Positions 41,890 to 52,998 of a stretch of DNA of 64,000 nucleotides are shown piece by piece (position 1 is the first letter of the stretch; the number at the start of each line of letters is the position of its first letter). The stretch is taken from contig CM028378.1 of NCBI GenBank assembly GCA_013146195.2, forward strand, positions 10,779,350 to 10,843,349, written 5' to 3'. Under the pieces are notes generated by a model. That model was not told the DNA's origin and ran no database searches. It worked only from the letters and a program-made list of their open reading frames with translations. Made by a program: the position numbers and the translations under genes. Source of the DNA: Codonopsis lanceolata. Taxonomy: Eukaryota; Streptophyta; Magnoliopsida; Asterales; Campanulaceae.

Positions 41890-42249
41890 GGCGGAAAAAA
41901 TTCAAATTTGTTCGAAGACATTCATTCTACAGATTTTTTGAACAGTATAAAGTGTTCAGGGTTGTCAGGTCATGAATTGACACTTAAAATTGGTGTTCCA
42001 GTAATGTTATTCAGAAACATTGACCATGTTGCAGGGTTGTATGATGGAACAAGACTAATCATCATAAATCTTTGGGATCATATTATTGAAACAAATTTTT
42101 TGAAAGGAAGCAATGTTGGAGAAAATGTTTTTATCATAAAATTGTCATTAACTCCATCCGATGTAAGACTGTCTTTCATGTTCCAAAGAAGACAATTACC
42201 ATTGCTGGTATCATATATAATAACAATTAACAAGTATCAAAGTCAATAA
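41890..42249 (+). pseudogene. Helitron PIF1-type helicase C-terminal fragment
   Basis: About 113 open codons with FLNSIKCSGLSGHELTLKIG, VPVMLFRNID, LYDGTRLIII, FIIKLSLTPSD and MFQRRQLPLLVSYIITINKYQSQ. This is the last part of the PIF1/RecD-like helicase of plant Helitrons (motifs V-VI, normally ending T.NKSQGQ, here NKYQSQ, a changed residue). A stop follows at once. Rep and the rest of the helicase are missing. Confidence 0.85.
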
Positions 42250-42469
42250 TTACACATAGCCGTATGTCGCTTTTTAAAAAACTATATATTGATATGCGGT
42301 GAAAATGAAAAACCAACTAATAAGATAACATATGTTGTGTATAAGGAATTTTTTTAGAATCTATAATGATTAGTGATATACTTATGTGTAATTGTTAATA
42401 AACCGATTCTTTTTATTTTATATTTTAAGATTTTTTATCATTTTTATTTTTTATATACAATTTAATTGA

Positions 42470-42501
42470 CGTGCATTTAACGCACGGGTTAAAAAAACTA
42501 G
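42470..42501 (+). mobile_element. Helitron 3' terminus
   Basis: CGTGC (42470-42474) and GCACG (42482-42486) form a small hairpin, followed by ggttaaaaaaa and CTAG at 42498-42501. A hairpin 10-12 bp upstream of CTRR is the known Helitron 3' end. The next base is A rather than the usual T. It lies about 220 bp after the helicase fragment and in the same orientation. Confidence 0.75.
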
Positions 42502-42959
42502 ATAGTTCTAATTGGCGAGTAGTTTTGACTTTGGACTTTTTAACGTTGTTCGTTTAAAAGTGAGACCTATCAATAAAAGAAGCAAGCAAATCAGAAGTGA
42601 ATTGACAAACTTGACACTTTCAATGAAAAAAAATTACACCTCAATTTTTAAAAGTGTACTATTTAATCTGACACATAGATTAAAAAAATAACTATACTGT
42701 AAATATAATGAGTCAGATTGAGAAAAGATAATTGATTTTTTTACTAATATTATAATAGTGTGTATTTTTAAGGATATTCATGAAGTTCAACAATCAAAGT
42801 AATTAAGAGTAAAATAATAAATGTAACTTTGAAAAAAAGAACTATTAGAAAGTAAACATCTTTTTCTATTTCTTAGGAAGTAGAGTAAAAAGTAGACAAA
42901 TTTTTTTTCTAACAACTTAAAATGAAAAGGAAGGGATCTTCAAAAAATAGTGAAAAAAA
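42502..42959. other. AT-rich DNA, no gene
   Basis: No coding potential. Phrases such as actttgattgttgaact (reversed) and gagtcagatt hint at an eroded MITE but no paired ends are visible. Confidence 0.4.
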
Positions 42960-43428
42960 GGGACTAATTGTATTACAGAGTTTTTTTTTTTTTTTTGCGT
43001 GATAACCGAGCCAATCCCCTCCCATCAATATGTAACTGGTAAACTCCCCCATGTTTTTAACTAGAAAAAGATACTTTAAGTGCAAAATAATGAAAATATC
43101 CTTAATGAACCAACACGCACACACAAAGCTCCTGTTCATGCATCGCTATGCACAAAATCGTGTGTTGCAAATACCATTGACTGTGTAACATAGCGAAGCA
43201 TCGTGGTTCCCAAATTTATGCATCAAGATTCCAAACCGATGTGTTGAGATTGAAATTAGAAATGGGAGGAGCCATTGTCATTTTTCATTTGGGGGGTTTA
43301 TAAAAAAAGGGATCGAAGACACATAATAAGTAAGCCACTAATATTCCTCACAAAGAAGATGTTAAAACCATGTTTAAGAAACCATCAACGTATGCTAGCT
43401 GATGTACCGGAAAATTGCAATTTATAAT
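42960..43428. repeat. Duplicated segment, copy B, block 1
   Basis: Matches 15612-15995 of copy A, starting at ggactaattgtattaca. It ends with the LINE target duplication ttgcaatttataat (43415-43428). Confidence 0.85.
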
Positions 43429-43575
43429 TTTTTTTTTTAGGAAACAGGGGCGGCACCCTGCAGGATTTTATTAAGAAAAAAAAGGAGAACAAACTTGAGG
43501 GGGACAATCAGCTTTGCCCTTATAAATGGGAGGATGGAGGAGCCTGACCTCGAAAATGAAATACAAGCTAAACTG

Positions 43576-46500
43576 CTAAGAAAATCGAATATAAGAAGTA
43601 TTACAAGCATCAAGAAAAATAAGACCTCGGATGGGCCGAGGAATGTCATCTATGGAGTGGAAGGTAATACTATCCTGAGAATCACAGGCTAAATTGGCAA
43701 GAGAATCTGCAACTTTGTTGACTTCGCGAAAGCAATGAGAGAATTGATAATTGCCTTCTGATTTAATGCGGAGAATATCACGAAGAAGGTAGGAATAATG
43801 CTTCCAAGGAAAACTGTGACCCTTGGAGATGCTATCAAAAATAATCTTGGAGTCAAGCTCGATATCAGCATTAAGAAAGCCATGGGCATGAATCCAAGAC
43901 AGGCCATAGTGAAGAGCTCTAATCTCAGCTACTATGTTTGAACAGTTGCCAAAAAAGCAAGAGAAAGCAAAAAGGACATCTCCCGAAGAATCACGAAGAA
44001 CACCACCACCACCACTCAAACCGGGATTACCCCGACTAGCACCATCAGAATTGAGTTTAACCCTACATGAGGGAGGATTTTTCCAAGCCAAAGAAGAGAC
44101 AGAGACCTTCTTACGCCGACCAAAGGAAATTCTGGCAAAATTCAAAGGATCTGAAATATAATAATTTGCAGCCTGTAAAATGTCTTTGAGATCCATAAGA
44201 ACATTGCGAGATATAGATGAAGAAGGCAGGCGCGTCTGCTCATGGACAGCCTTGTTACGAAACTTCCAAAGATGCCAGAAAATAAGAGATGGAAGCAAGG
44301 CAAAAATGGGAGATTTATTATGAAGCCACCAACTGAAACAGCGTTGACGAATGGAGCAATGATGAAGCGGAACGTCAAATAAGACATGAAAGTGACGCCA
44401 AAGCACCAAGCAGTCTTGCTAGACAGAAAACATGCTCAAAAGATTCTATGTTGCCCGATAAACAACAAAGTTTAGAAGCCGTGAGAATAACCTTTACTCC
44501 ATATGCCTTCATCGAGAGGGAGCTTCAAGGAGGCGCCACATAAAGATACTAATGTGATTTGGCAGAAATTTATGCCAGATAAACTTAGCCAAAAGTTGGC
44601 TTGAGAAAGAGGGAGATATAATGTCCAAGGCAGAAGAAAGAGAGAACGCTCCAGAATTGTTTGGGGACCAACATGGCCTGTCATTCTCATCAACCAAAGC
44701 AATGTGCTGATCCAGAATAGAGTTCAAGATAGAAGTTGGAATAGGAGAAGATCCAGCGAAGAAACTGTGGACAAGGTCACGAACTGAGGAAATGGAGCAA
44801 TTAGCTGGGCGCTCTAAGCGAACTGGAAGCCAAGAATCATACCAGGGGGAGATGGAACCACGACCAACTATCCAGTAAATGTGTGGCTCCGCAGTTTCCC
44901 GAGCTTTCAACATGCGCTGCCAAACATGGGATCCCTTAAGGGTCGAATACAAGGGTGTCTGGCTGGAGCAATATTTCGATTTAAGAAAACTCGCCCATAA
45001 ATTCGAGGCGGAACGAAAACGCCACCAAAGCTTTAACCAAATGAGAGATTGAGTGCAATCCGATTCCCCTCGTAGATAGAGATCGCAAAGATTTTTCCCA
45101 CGAAACCCAAGTGAGCTTTATTTTTGCCTTCAATATGACCCCAAAAGAAATTAGAAAACAATTCTCAATCAAAGAGATCACCGAGACAGAGGGTCCAAAG
45201 AAGCTAGAAGATAGCTGGAAATGGAATGGAGGACACTTCTTATTAGAGTAATTCTACCAGCCGAATTGAGGAATTTACCCATCAAGTCTCTATACGGTTT
45301 TGCAATTTGATGATAAGAGGGTCAAAGAACTGTTTCTTCTTGTGACCAAAGTAGATCGGGCACCCAAGATAAGTAAACGGAAGAGAGCCATGATTGAAAC
45401 CCAAAGAGACCGAATAGAGGAGATTCGCCTTGCGCCATGGAAGGAGCAACAAAAAAGAGCTCTTGGAAATATTAATCTGCTGGCCGAAACAAAGCTTCAT
45501 ACATCCGAAAAAGACTTGTATGAGAAGAGAGTCTTTACTTCCATTAAAAAATAATAACGCCATCGGCGGCAAGATGCGATATAATGGGACATCCACTAAC
45601 CGTAGAGAAAATAGAGGAAGAGGCTTGATGTCAAGATGGTTTAGACCCGACTAAAGTATTCACCATAATTATGAACAAACTCTGAGAGAGGGGGTCCCCT
45701 TGCCTTAGACCTCGAGATGAGGAAAAATAGCCGATGATTTAAGCTCCGTTAAATAAAACAGAGAACCACCTATTCTCGAAATGAGTCGCCAAATCAAATC
45801 AATAAAGATTTCGTGAAAACCGACTCCGAAGGATATTAATAAGAAAGACCTGTGAGACTCTGGCCAAAAGCCTTTGCCATGTCTAGCTTGATAACCACAT
45901 TTGAACCAGAACTTTTTGCCCAAGTGACACATCATTTCTTGCGCCAAAAGAATATTGTCCCGAATCACGATTTACCTTTAACAAAAGCACTTTGGTCCTC
46001 TCGAAACAATATTAGGAAGAATAGTCGCAAGCCCGAAAGAAAGAATTTTGAGATCACCTTTTGGCAAAATTGCAAAGACTAATAGGCGAAGGTCTTTAAA
46101 AGACTTAGGCCTATCAATCTTCGAAATGGGAACTATCAGGGTACTAGACCAAGCCCGGGGGAAAGAGAATCCAGAAAAATATTCTTGAATAGCATGGCAA
46201 AAATCATCGCCAATAATAGGCCAACAGGCTGAATAAAATTTCCCATTAAAGCCATCAGGTCTAGCTGCACTGTCACCATTAAGATTATCCACAGCATTTT
46301 TGATCTCCGAGACTGAGGGGGGAGCGATGAGGGAAGCATTCATATCTTCCGAGAGAATGGGAGGAATCAAATCCAAAAAATAAGTAGCAATACCCTCATC
46401 ACGGTTAGGCGCGTAAAAATGATGAACGAGACCTTGTTGGATGGCCTGAATTCGAATCCGTAAGAGAAGTCCATTGTCATCCATAATGGAATGGATTGAA

Positions 46501-47621
46501 AGACGAAGACGAGCTTGCTTGACCGAAGCATGAAACAATTTAGAGTTTCCCTGACCCTCCTTCAACCAACGAATTCTAGATTTTTGCTGCCAATATTCCT
46601 CCTCTCGCTTAAGATAAAGCTGAAGTTTAGCCTTAGCTGCCATCATATTTTCCCAATTAGAAGGGGAATTGTTAAGCTCATAATAAAGCTCCATTTCAAG
46701 AGCTTCTTCTTCAGCCTGTCGGAGATTATCAAAAATATTGCCAAAAACAGTTTTGTTCCAAACTTTCAGAGCATTCTTCACATTAAAAAGCTTGCGGGAA
46801 AATAGAGCCATAGGTCTACCAGACACCGGGATATGCCAAGCGTTAGAGACAACATCTTTAAAGCCCGAATGACCAATCCAAGCATTGATAAACCGAAAAG
46901 ATGAAGAGCTACGAGTGACTTGACGAGAAACAGTAGTGAGCAATGGCGAATGGTCTGAACAGGTTCTATTAAGGTGTTGAATAGTAGTAGCATGGAAATT
47001 ATTGAGCCACAAGGAATTGCAAAGCACTCTATCAATGCGCTCATAAATAATAGCATTGCCTTCTCTCTTATTCAACCAAGTGTAATCGCTCCCAGAGTAT
47101 CCCAAATCTGTGAGCCCCGCGGCAGATAAACAAGAATGGAAATCCATAGCACCAATACGATTCCAACCCGCGCCACCTGATTTTTCGGACGGGTCCAAAA
47201 TAATATTAAAATCACCACCGATTATCCAAGGGAGATGCTGAAAGGTAGAGCTAATCTGAATAATTTCATCCCATAAATCTTGGCAATCCCGATCATCACA
47301 TTTTGCATAAACACAAGTCAATAGAGCTGGAGAAGACCACGAAAAATGTTGGATCTGAAAAGTAACTTGTTGAGCAGAATCAAGTAATAAAGAAACTGAA
47401 AAACTTGATTTCACAAAGACCCAAATTGAGCTAGAAGGATTGGAAGCTGAAAACCTGAATTTAAGAAGACGAGAGATGATATCAATCTTCTCCTTAGCAA
47501 GCTTAGGTTCAAAAATAGCCACAATTGAAATGCCATGGAGACGAACGAGGTGCTTGAGACGACGAACTGAAGATTCGTTACCTATACCCCTTATATTCCA
47601 AAAAATAGCTTTAATATCCAT
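43576..47621 (-). pseudogene. LINE ORF2: endonuclease-RT-RNase H, frameshifted
   Basis: Starts 9 bp after the ORF1 stop. Residues 1-230 form an apurinic-type endonuclease: IFWNIRGIGN, IIGGDFNIILDP, GYSGSDYTWLN, and CSDHSPLL with the catalytic Asp-His. The frame stays open for 547 codons into RT (NGDSAARPDGFNGKFYSACW), then shifts. Later frames hold RT pieces at 45705-45968 and 45282-45596. Where Y.DD is expected, one frame reads HLAADGVIIF, so the catalytic motif is lost. A zinc-binding RVT region lies at 44509-44952. The last frame (43576-44409) is a clean RNase H with LNSDGASRGNPG, AEIRALHYGL, ELDSKIIFDS and KVADSLANLA, acidic residues preserved. Confidence 0.88.
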
Positions 47622-47630
47622 AAAAACATA

Positions 47631-48974
47631 TTAAAAGGATGCTGAAGCGGGGGGCTTAGGAGACTTTGACCTGGTGAGTCTGCTCGACTTAGGAATGGAA
47701 GGCTTAGCTTGCTGAGAAGTGGTTTGAGATGTAGACTGAAGATTGAGAGCCTGAATGGTTGAAGAATCTTCTTCATTCTCAGAATCAATTGTTTCAAGAA
47801 CAGCAAAACGGTTGGGGGAGATAGTAGGAGCCGGCTGTTGAGGGGGATCTGGAGGTGGATCTTGAGGAGGTTCAGGAATATTTGAGGCATGATCCCAATG
47901 GGAATCAGGTTGAGTTTCACAAGGGGAATCTGTAGGACCTGTTTGCATGGGGGAGGAAGGTTTACCATTTGGCAAATGAGGGTCTAACCCATTTGTATCT
48001 TGACGAGAAGAAGGGGAAGGGTCAGAAGGAGGGGTAGTCTCGTTAAGATTTGTTGCATTGCCAGTACCCGTAGCAAAATTGGGATGGGAAGTGGCGGCAT
48101 CTTGCGTAGGAGGAGAAGGATTAGGGTTTACATGGGAGTTTTTCAAAGGGTCAGTGGTTTTTTTTGGAGTCCATCGTTGAGGGATCGATTTAGGCAAAGG
48201 ATCAGAAGGAGGGGCGGGATTGGGCTGATCCGATCCCTTAAACTTACAGTTAAGCTCATGGTGACCTTGGTGGAGACAATGGCTGCAATAATCTGGTTTG
48301 TTCTCAGCTTCTAAAGGTTGCCAGAAGCTAGGGAAAGCAGTACCACAATCAATCCATACTCTATTGGGACAAGGCTTCAAAAGGTCAATTTCCACGCAAA
48401 CACGAGCAACACTCGGGCGAGTGAGATTTAGAGTAGGCTGATCCAACATTAAAGGACGTCCAAATAAAGAAGCTAAGGAGATGAGAGCAGATTTATTAAA
48501 TAGGTGAATAGGGAGGCCCGGAAGGGAAAACCAGACAAGAACTATAGAGCTTTCTATATCATGTCTGAAGGCGGGCGTCCATTTGAAGACACGCATCGGA
48601 TGCTTACCCAAAAACCATTGATCTTTTATCCACAAACGCTGAAAATCTTCATCATGAGTGGTCTGAATAAGAATGTGTTTGGGATCCAGAAGACCTATGG
48701 AGACAGAAGCTTTGAGACCGATTGTGTTAAAATACTTGCGGGTATCCTCCATTGAGGGTCGGCCATGTGAAAATTTTCCAATAAGAGCAAGCCGAAAAGG
48801 TTGAGCGAGGGAGGAAATAATTTCCGGAGAAAGCTTAAGCGAAGATTCTCCCTTAAAAGTCGCTGGGGGAATAACTGAGAATGGAGTGATTAGAGAAGGA
48901 GAAGCTGAGGGACTTAACAATGAAGCAAAAGATTTGGCCGTGGGATCTGGCGGCGCAGGAGGAGGTTCTCTCAT
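47631..48974 (-). CDS. LINE ORF1 protein (DUF4283 / zinc knuckle)
   Basis: An uninterrupted 447-codon frame. The N-terminal part is Pro/Ser-rich. Residues about 50-200 match the plant LINE ORF1/DUF4283 type (LIGKFSHGRPSMEDTRKYFN, DQWFLGKHPMRVFKW, VWFSLPGLPIHLFNKSALIS). Then a zinc knuckle, CSHCLHQGHHELNC (CX2CX4HX4C), near residue 235. A Pro-rich tail ends with SPNRFAVLETIDSENEEDS and a basic C-terminus. It is expected to bind LINE RNA as a chaperone. The first ATG after the 105-bp leader is used. This is the most intact retrotransposon gene in the window. Confidence 0.88.
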   Translation of the reverse strand: MREPPPAPPDPTAKSFASLLSPSASPSLITPFSVIPPATFKGESSLKLSPEIISSLAQPFRLALIGKFSHGRPSMEDTRKYFNTIGLKASVSIGLLDPKHILIQTTHDEDFQRLWIKDQWFLGKHPMRVFKWTPAFRHDIESSIVLVWFSLPGLPIHLFNKSALISLASLFGRPLMLDQPTLNLTRPSVARVCVEIDLLKPCPNRVWIDCGTAFPSFWQPLEAENKPDYCSHCLHQGHHELNCKFKGSDQPNPAPPSDPLPKSIPQRWTPKKTTDPLKNSHVNPNPSPPTQDAATSHPNFATGTGNATNLNETTPPSDPSPSSRQDTNGLDPHLPNGKPSSPMQTGPTDSPCETQPDSHWDHASNIPEPPQDPPPDPPQQPAPTISPNRFAVLETIDSENEEDSSTIQALNLQSTSQTTSQQAKPSIPKSSRLTRSKSPKPPASASF

Positions 48975-49079
48975 TGCGGCAAGAAAAGCTAACCCTACAA
49001 AGGGCGCAGAAGAGAGAAAAAATTCGCACCTTTACTGTGTGTAAAAAAGTGTGTTTGGGATTCGATTTGATGTCCATAT

Positions 49080-49354
49080 TTGCAATTTATAATTGAAATG
49101 ACAATTTTGAACCATAAGCAAGCAACTTATATGCCTTTATGATATATTTTTGAAATAAACAACTTAATTACATGAAATTCATGATGCGATGTATAATTGA
49201 AAGGAATCATAAGTAAGCAACTTACATGGCATCAGCTAGCAATTATGGTTTGGGAAGCATCAACTAGCAATTATGGTTTGGGAACCATTAGCTAACATAA
49301 GTAGGCAGCTTACATGCCTTTATGACATCAACTAGCAATTATGAAATGACATAC
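49080..49354. repeat. Duplicated segment, copy B, block 2
   Basis: Matches about 15985-16282 of copy A, including the double actagcaattatggtttggg. It starts with the LINE target repeat and ends with catac (49350-49354), the target repeat of the Sirevirus-like element. Confidence 0.85.
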
Positions 49355-50612
49355 TTTTGTTTTTCATTGTATCTTGATTTGCATTTGATCATTCATTAAA
49401 TTAGGTTCTATGTTTCGTGGCTAATTGGGCTGCGTATCAATAAGCGTGGCAACTATGTATAAGAACTTTGTCTTAGAATAGATTTTTAGACTTCACAGGT
49501 TCAGCAGAAGACTTTAGTTGAAAGCTTCACCGGAAGACTTCATACAACATCCAGCGGCAGACCTTGTCTGCACCTATTCAAGCATGACGTGTCAAGTCAT
49601 CAAACTTTTAGTGGATTAATTAAATTCAACCTTTATCAGTTTGAATTTGAATTAAATCAATCTTCTTTCTTCACTCGACTTCTCAGACACGCCTGTTCCG
49701 CTTTTCCGAAAATCATGAAGACTTTTGGCTACTGAAAAGTGACAGAGCAGGTGAACAGACTGACACTTACATACTGTACCAACTATTGCGGCTCTGCAAC
49801 TATGATTGCTCACCTGCCAATTGCTGCAATAACTCTTCATCATTCCCTGCTCAGTATCAGTGAAGATGAAAGCTACAAAGTCAGCTCCATGCATTTAAAG
49901 CATTCAACCTAATAGAGCTGTTACTCTCTTCATCTTCGCCAACGGTCTCAAGAATGCTCCAACTATAAATACTGTCATTAAAGTTTAAAGAAAACAATGC
50001 TCTGAATCCTTTCCAACAACATCAAGCTTTATATACTCAGTGCATTCAAGAGATCATAAACTGATCAACAAAGTCCTCAACAACAACAAGAAGATTTGCA
50101 TCAACACTTTATATTTTACTTCTTATTGTTGTTCCTTATTCTATTCTTCTGCACCTTGAATATTCTGATTTCTTCAGATATTCAAACCCCCACCCCCAAA
50201 CACAAGTCAAATATTTTGTACACGATCCATTGGACATTTCTGTAATAGAACTAGTGGAAAACATAGTGCACATTTAAATCCATGGTTGACTGCCTTGGTG
50301 GTGGACGTAGCACTCTTTATAGTGCGAACCATCTCAAAATACTTGTCTTCCTTCTTTACTGTTGCTTACTGCTTTATACTGTTTCATATCTCTTTACTTA
50401 TCGCTTCAGCTACAACTTGAGTATTCAGCAAAGTCTACCGGTAGTGCTTCACCGGCAGACTTGAATTGTCTTCCTTACAAGACTTCTGCTACTTCAATAT
50501 TTTTAATAGATTACAAATGCTTGTTTTAGGAATTTATACAAAAAGTTTTAAGTGTTAATAAGTTATTCAACCCCCCTCTTCTAGCTTATTATTGTGCCCT
50601 TTGTGACTAACA
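49355..50612 (+). repeat. 5' LTR of the Sirevirus-like element (1258 bp)
   Basis: Starts TTTTGTTTTTCATTG (the 3' LTR has TGTTG here) and ends GACTAACA. TATA box tataaata at 49964-49971. It has about 50 bp (near 50237-50290) that the 3' LTR lacks, plus scattered substitutions, so the two LTRs have had time to diverge. Confidence 0.9.
49964..49971 (+). promoter_or_regulatory. TATA box of the 5' LTR
   Basis: tataaata in aactataaatactg; the same box is at 60692-60699 in the 3' LTR. Likely start of the genomic RNA just downstream. Confidence 0.7.
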
Positions 50613-50613
50613 A

Positions 50614-50626
50614 TTGGTATCAGAGC
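50614..50626 (+). promoter_or_regulatory. Primer-binding site, initiator tRNA-Met
   Basis: ttggtatcagagc, one base after the LTR. TGGTATCAGAGC is the standard complement to the 3' end of plant initiator tRNA-Met, used to prime minus-strand DNA in most plant Copia elements. Confidence 0.95.
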
Positions 50627-50681
50627 ATAACTCTTCAAAAACTAGTTTTTCCAAGATTAAACTCTTGAGAGACACGATCCA

Positions 50682-52875
50682 ATGGCACAAGCACACTACA
50701 TGCTACCTACCTCAAATGCGAACCGCATCCCAATATTGGACGAAGGTCATTTCGATGTATAGAAGGATAAGGTAATGTGTTTTATGAATTCTATTGACAA
50801 CAGGTTATGGAAGTGCGCACTAGCAGGACGTCATGTACCAATGAAGGCAAATCTTCTCGCATCCATATCGAAATCCGCCGAAGTACCTAAAGAAGAATCT
50901 GAATGGACAGAGGACGATAGAAAGCTAGTAGAGCTAGATAGCAAAGCCATCAACATCATAACTAGCTCACTAGACACCAGCACTTACCAACAAGTGATCC
51001 GGTGTACTTCTGCCAAAGAGATGTGGGAAGTTCTTGTCGAATACTTGGAAGGAGACCAAGACACAAGAGACAACAGAAAATACACCTTCATCCAACAATT
51101 CGATTCTTTCAAAAAGGATCCCAAGGAGACCTTGAGATAAGCATACGATCGCTTCAGTGAGGTAATAAATAGATGCTTTTCTCTTGGTAAAACTTATGAC
51201 AAAAAGGAAATGAACATGAGATTTCTAGGCTCTCTAGGTAGTATGTGGAATGTTAAGACTACCGCCATGAAATAATCTAAAAACTTAAACGAAATGACTC
51301 TCCATAGTCTTTACGCAAGTTTAAAAGTTTATGAGCTGGAAGTTAGTCAAGCTCTAGAACAGGACAAGCAATTCAAAACCTTGTCCTTGCCAGCCATGGT
51401 TCAAGAAGAAACCCCAGTTGAAAAACAAACCTTCTACTTCCTCCAGTGAAAACGATTTTCTTTCAGATGAACAATTTGCTATGTTTGTAAAACGTTTCAA
51501 AAAATTTGCAAAATATGGAAGGAAAGACACACACCAGCAGTCCTTTAGAAAAACTGCTGAAAACTCATCTAACGAAGAGCTTGTGTGTTATAACTGTAGA
51601 AAACCTGGTCACTTCGCCTCTAAAATGTCCAAAGCCAAAATTCGAAGCATATTGAAAGCCTCCGTATAAGAAATTTCAAAAACATAAAGGTATGCTGGCT
51701 GAAGATATTGAAGAAAAACAGGTTGCTACATGGTTTGAGACTGATTCAGAAGAGGAAGAGGACGATTGTGAGCAAGCCAACATATGCTTAATAGCTCATG
51801 ATTCTAGTCCCACCTATGACTCTAAACATGAAGTCGAAATCTCACCTAGTCCCTTCGTTAAAGGTGAGATCAACTATGAAAACTTCAGTTATGAAGAACT
51901 GCTCAAAGATAATCAAGAAAATGCTTGAAGAGTTCAATTCCTTTAGAGTAGCCTATGTAAAACTCGCAAAGAACTGTGAAAAGCTTATTGCTGAGAAATC
52001 TCTGCTGGTAGCTGAGATTCAAACTCTCAATAGCTGTCAATAGGAAAGTATCAAGCTAAAAGGAGAAAACAAATTCCTTTGTAACAAAGTTGATTGCCTA
52101 ACTAAGCATATCAAAGGACTAGACCAGGAGAAAATTACTTTACAAAAGACAATTGATTCCTGGAACAGCTCCAAGGAAACCTTTAAAGGAATCCTTTCAA
52201 GCCAAAAGCCAAGTAGAGATAAATCTGGCTTAGGATATAGTGATGAGCCCAACATTGCATGTTCTTTTGTCACAGAGAAAGGTGAAACCTCCGAAGTCGC
52301 TTATGATACTTCCTTTTCAAAACAGACTTTTGGAAACAATGGTAAACATGAAGTTGGGTATACAAGTGTACCATACGTTTACCCCAAGGCTCAGAAAGGG
52401 AAAGCCAAAGAAACTGCTTCTAACGAGAAGCTTGTTAAAGGAACGATAGATAAATCAAAGTTTGCCGACAACAACTCTGCTAAAACGAAGTCTGCTGGCA
52501 GTAGACCTATAAAATCTCTGCTAGTACATGTCAAGTTTGTCTATGAAATGACTAAGGCACCTAAGTTAGTTGACAATAAACTTAAAGGAATTCTGCTGGA
52601 TCCTCTTAATAAGGTTAACAACAGACCAGCCAAGGCTAAGTCTATTGGTAACAAATCAAGGAAGGTTCAAAAGAAACCAATTAGGTCTACTATCAACAAG
52701 CTAGCTGAACCCAAGACTGCTGTTGAGAACAAGAAAAGTCACAAGCACTCTTCAGCTAAAGCTAACCACAGTCATCCATGGAACTTTCATTTATGTCATT
52801 CTTGCAACTGTTTAGGCCATCTGGCCCCAGAATGTCTACTAAGGTTCTCACCAAAATATGAGAGACCTAGCTAGT
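50682..52875 (+). pseudogene. gag: Sirevirus-like gag
   Basis: Starts MAQAHYMLPTSNANRIPILD. The capsid region follows (MKANLLASISKSAEVPKEES, AKEMWEVLVEYLEGDQDT) with stops at 50760, 51138 and 51273, each at a codon where Trp or Gln is expected. A first zinc knuckle (CYNCRKPGHFASK, about 51588) loses its last Cys through a one-base frame change. An acidic spacer follows. A second knuckle, CHSCNCLGHLAPEC (about 52797-52838), is intact. The long spacer and two knuckles suit a Sirevirus gag. Confidence 0.8.
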
Positions 52876-52998
52876 TCTCTCAAGGTTAGGCAGGTAAGGG
52901 TTCCAAAAGGTTGCTAATCCTCAGGACCCAAAAGAAAATAAAGGGGACCTTGTTCCTTTGACTTTTTCATGTCTGCTTCATGGCTATAGATTCAGAAT

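Larger units (their letters stand above)
43429..49079 (-). mobile_element. Near-full-length L1-type LINE, 14-bp TSD
   Basis: 5651 bp on the minus strand between perfect 14-bp repeats ttgcaatttataat (43415-43428 and 49080-49093). The 3' end is a poly-A tail, seen as ten T at 43429-43438. It has ORF1 (47631-48974) and ORF2 with endonuclease, RT, zinc-binding and RNase H domains. A 105-bp 5' UTR precedes ORF1. Copy A retains the single-copy target. ORF1 is open and ORF2 is frameshifted, so it is recent but inactive. Confidence 0.92.
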
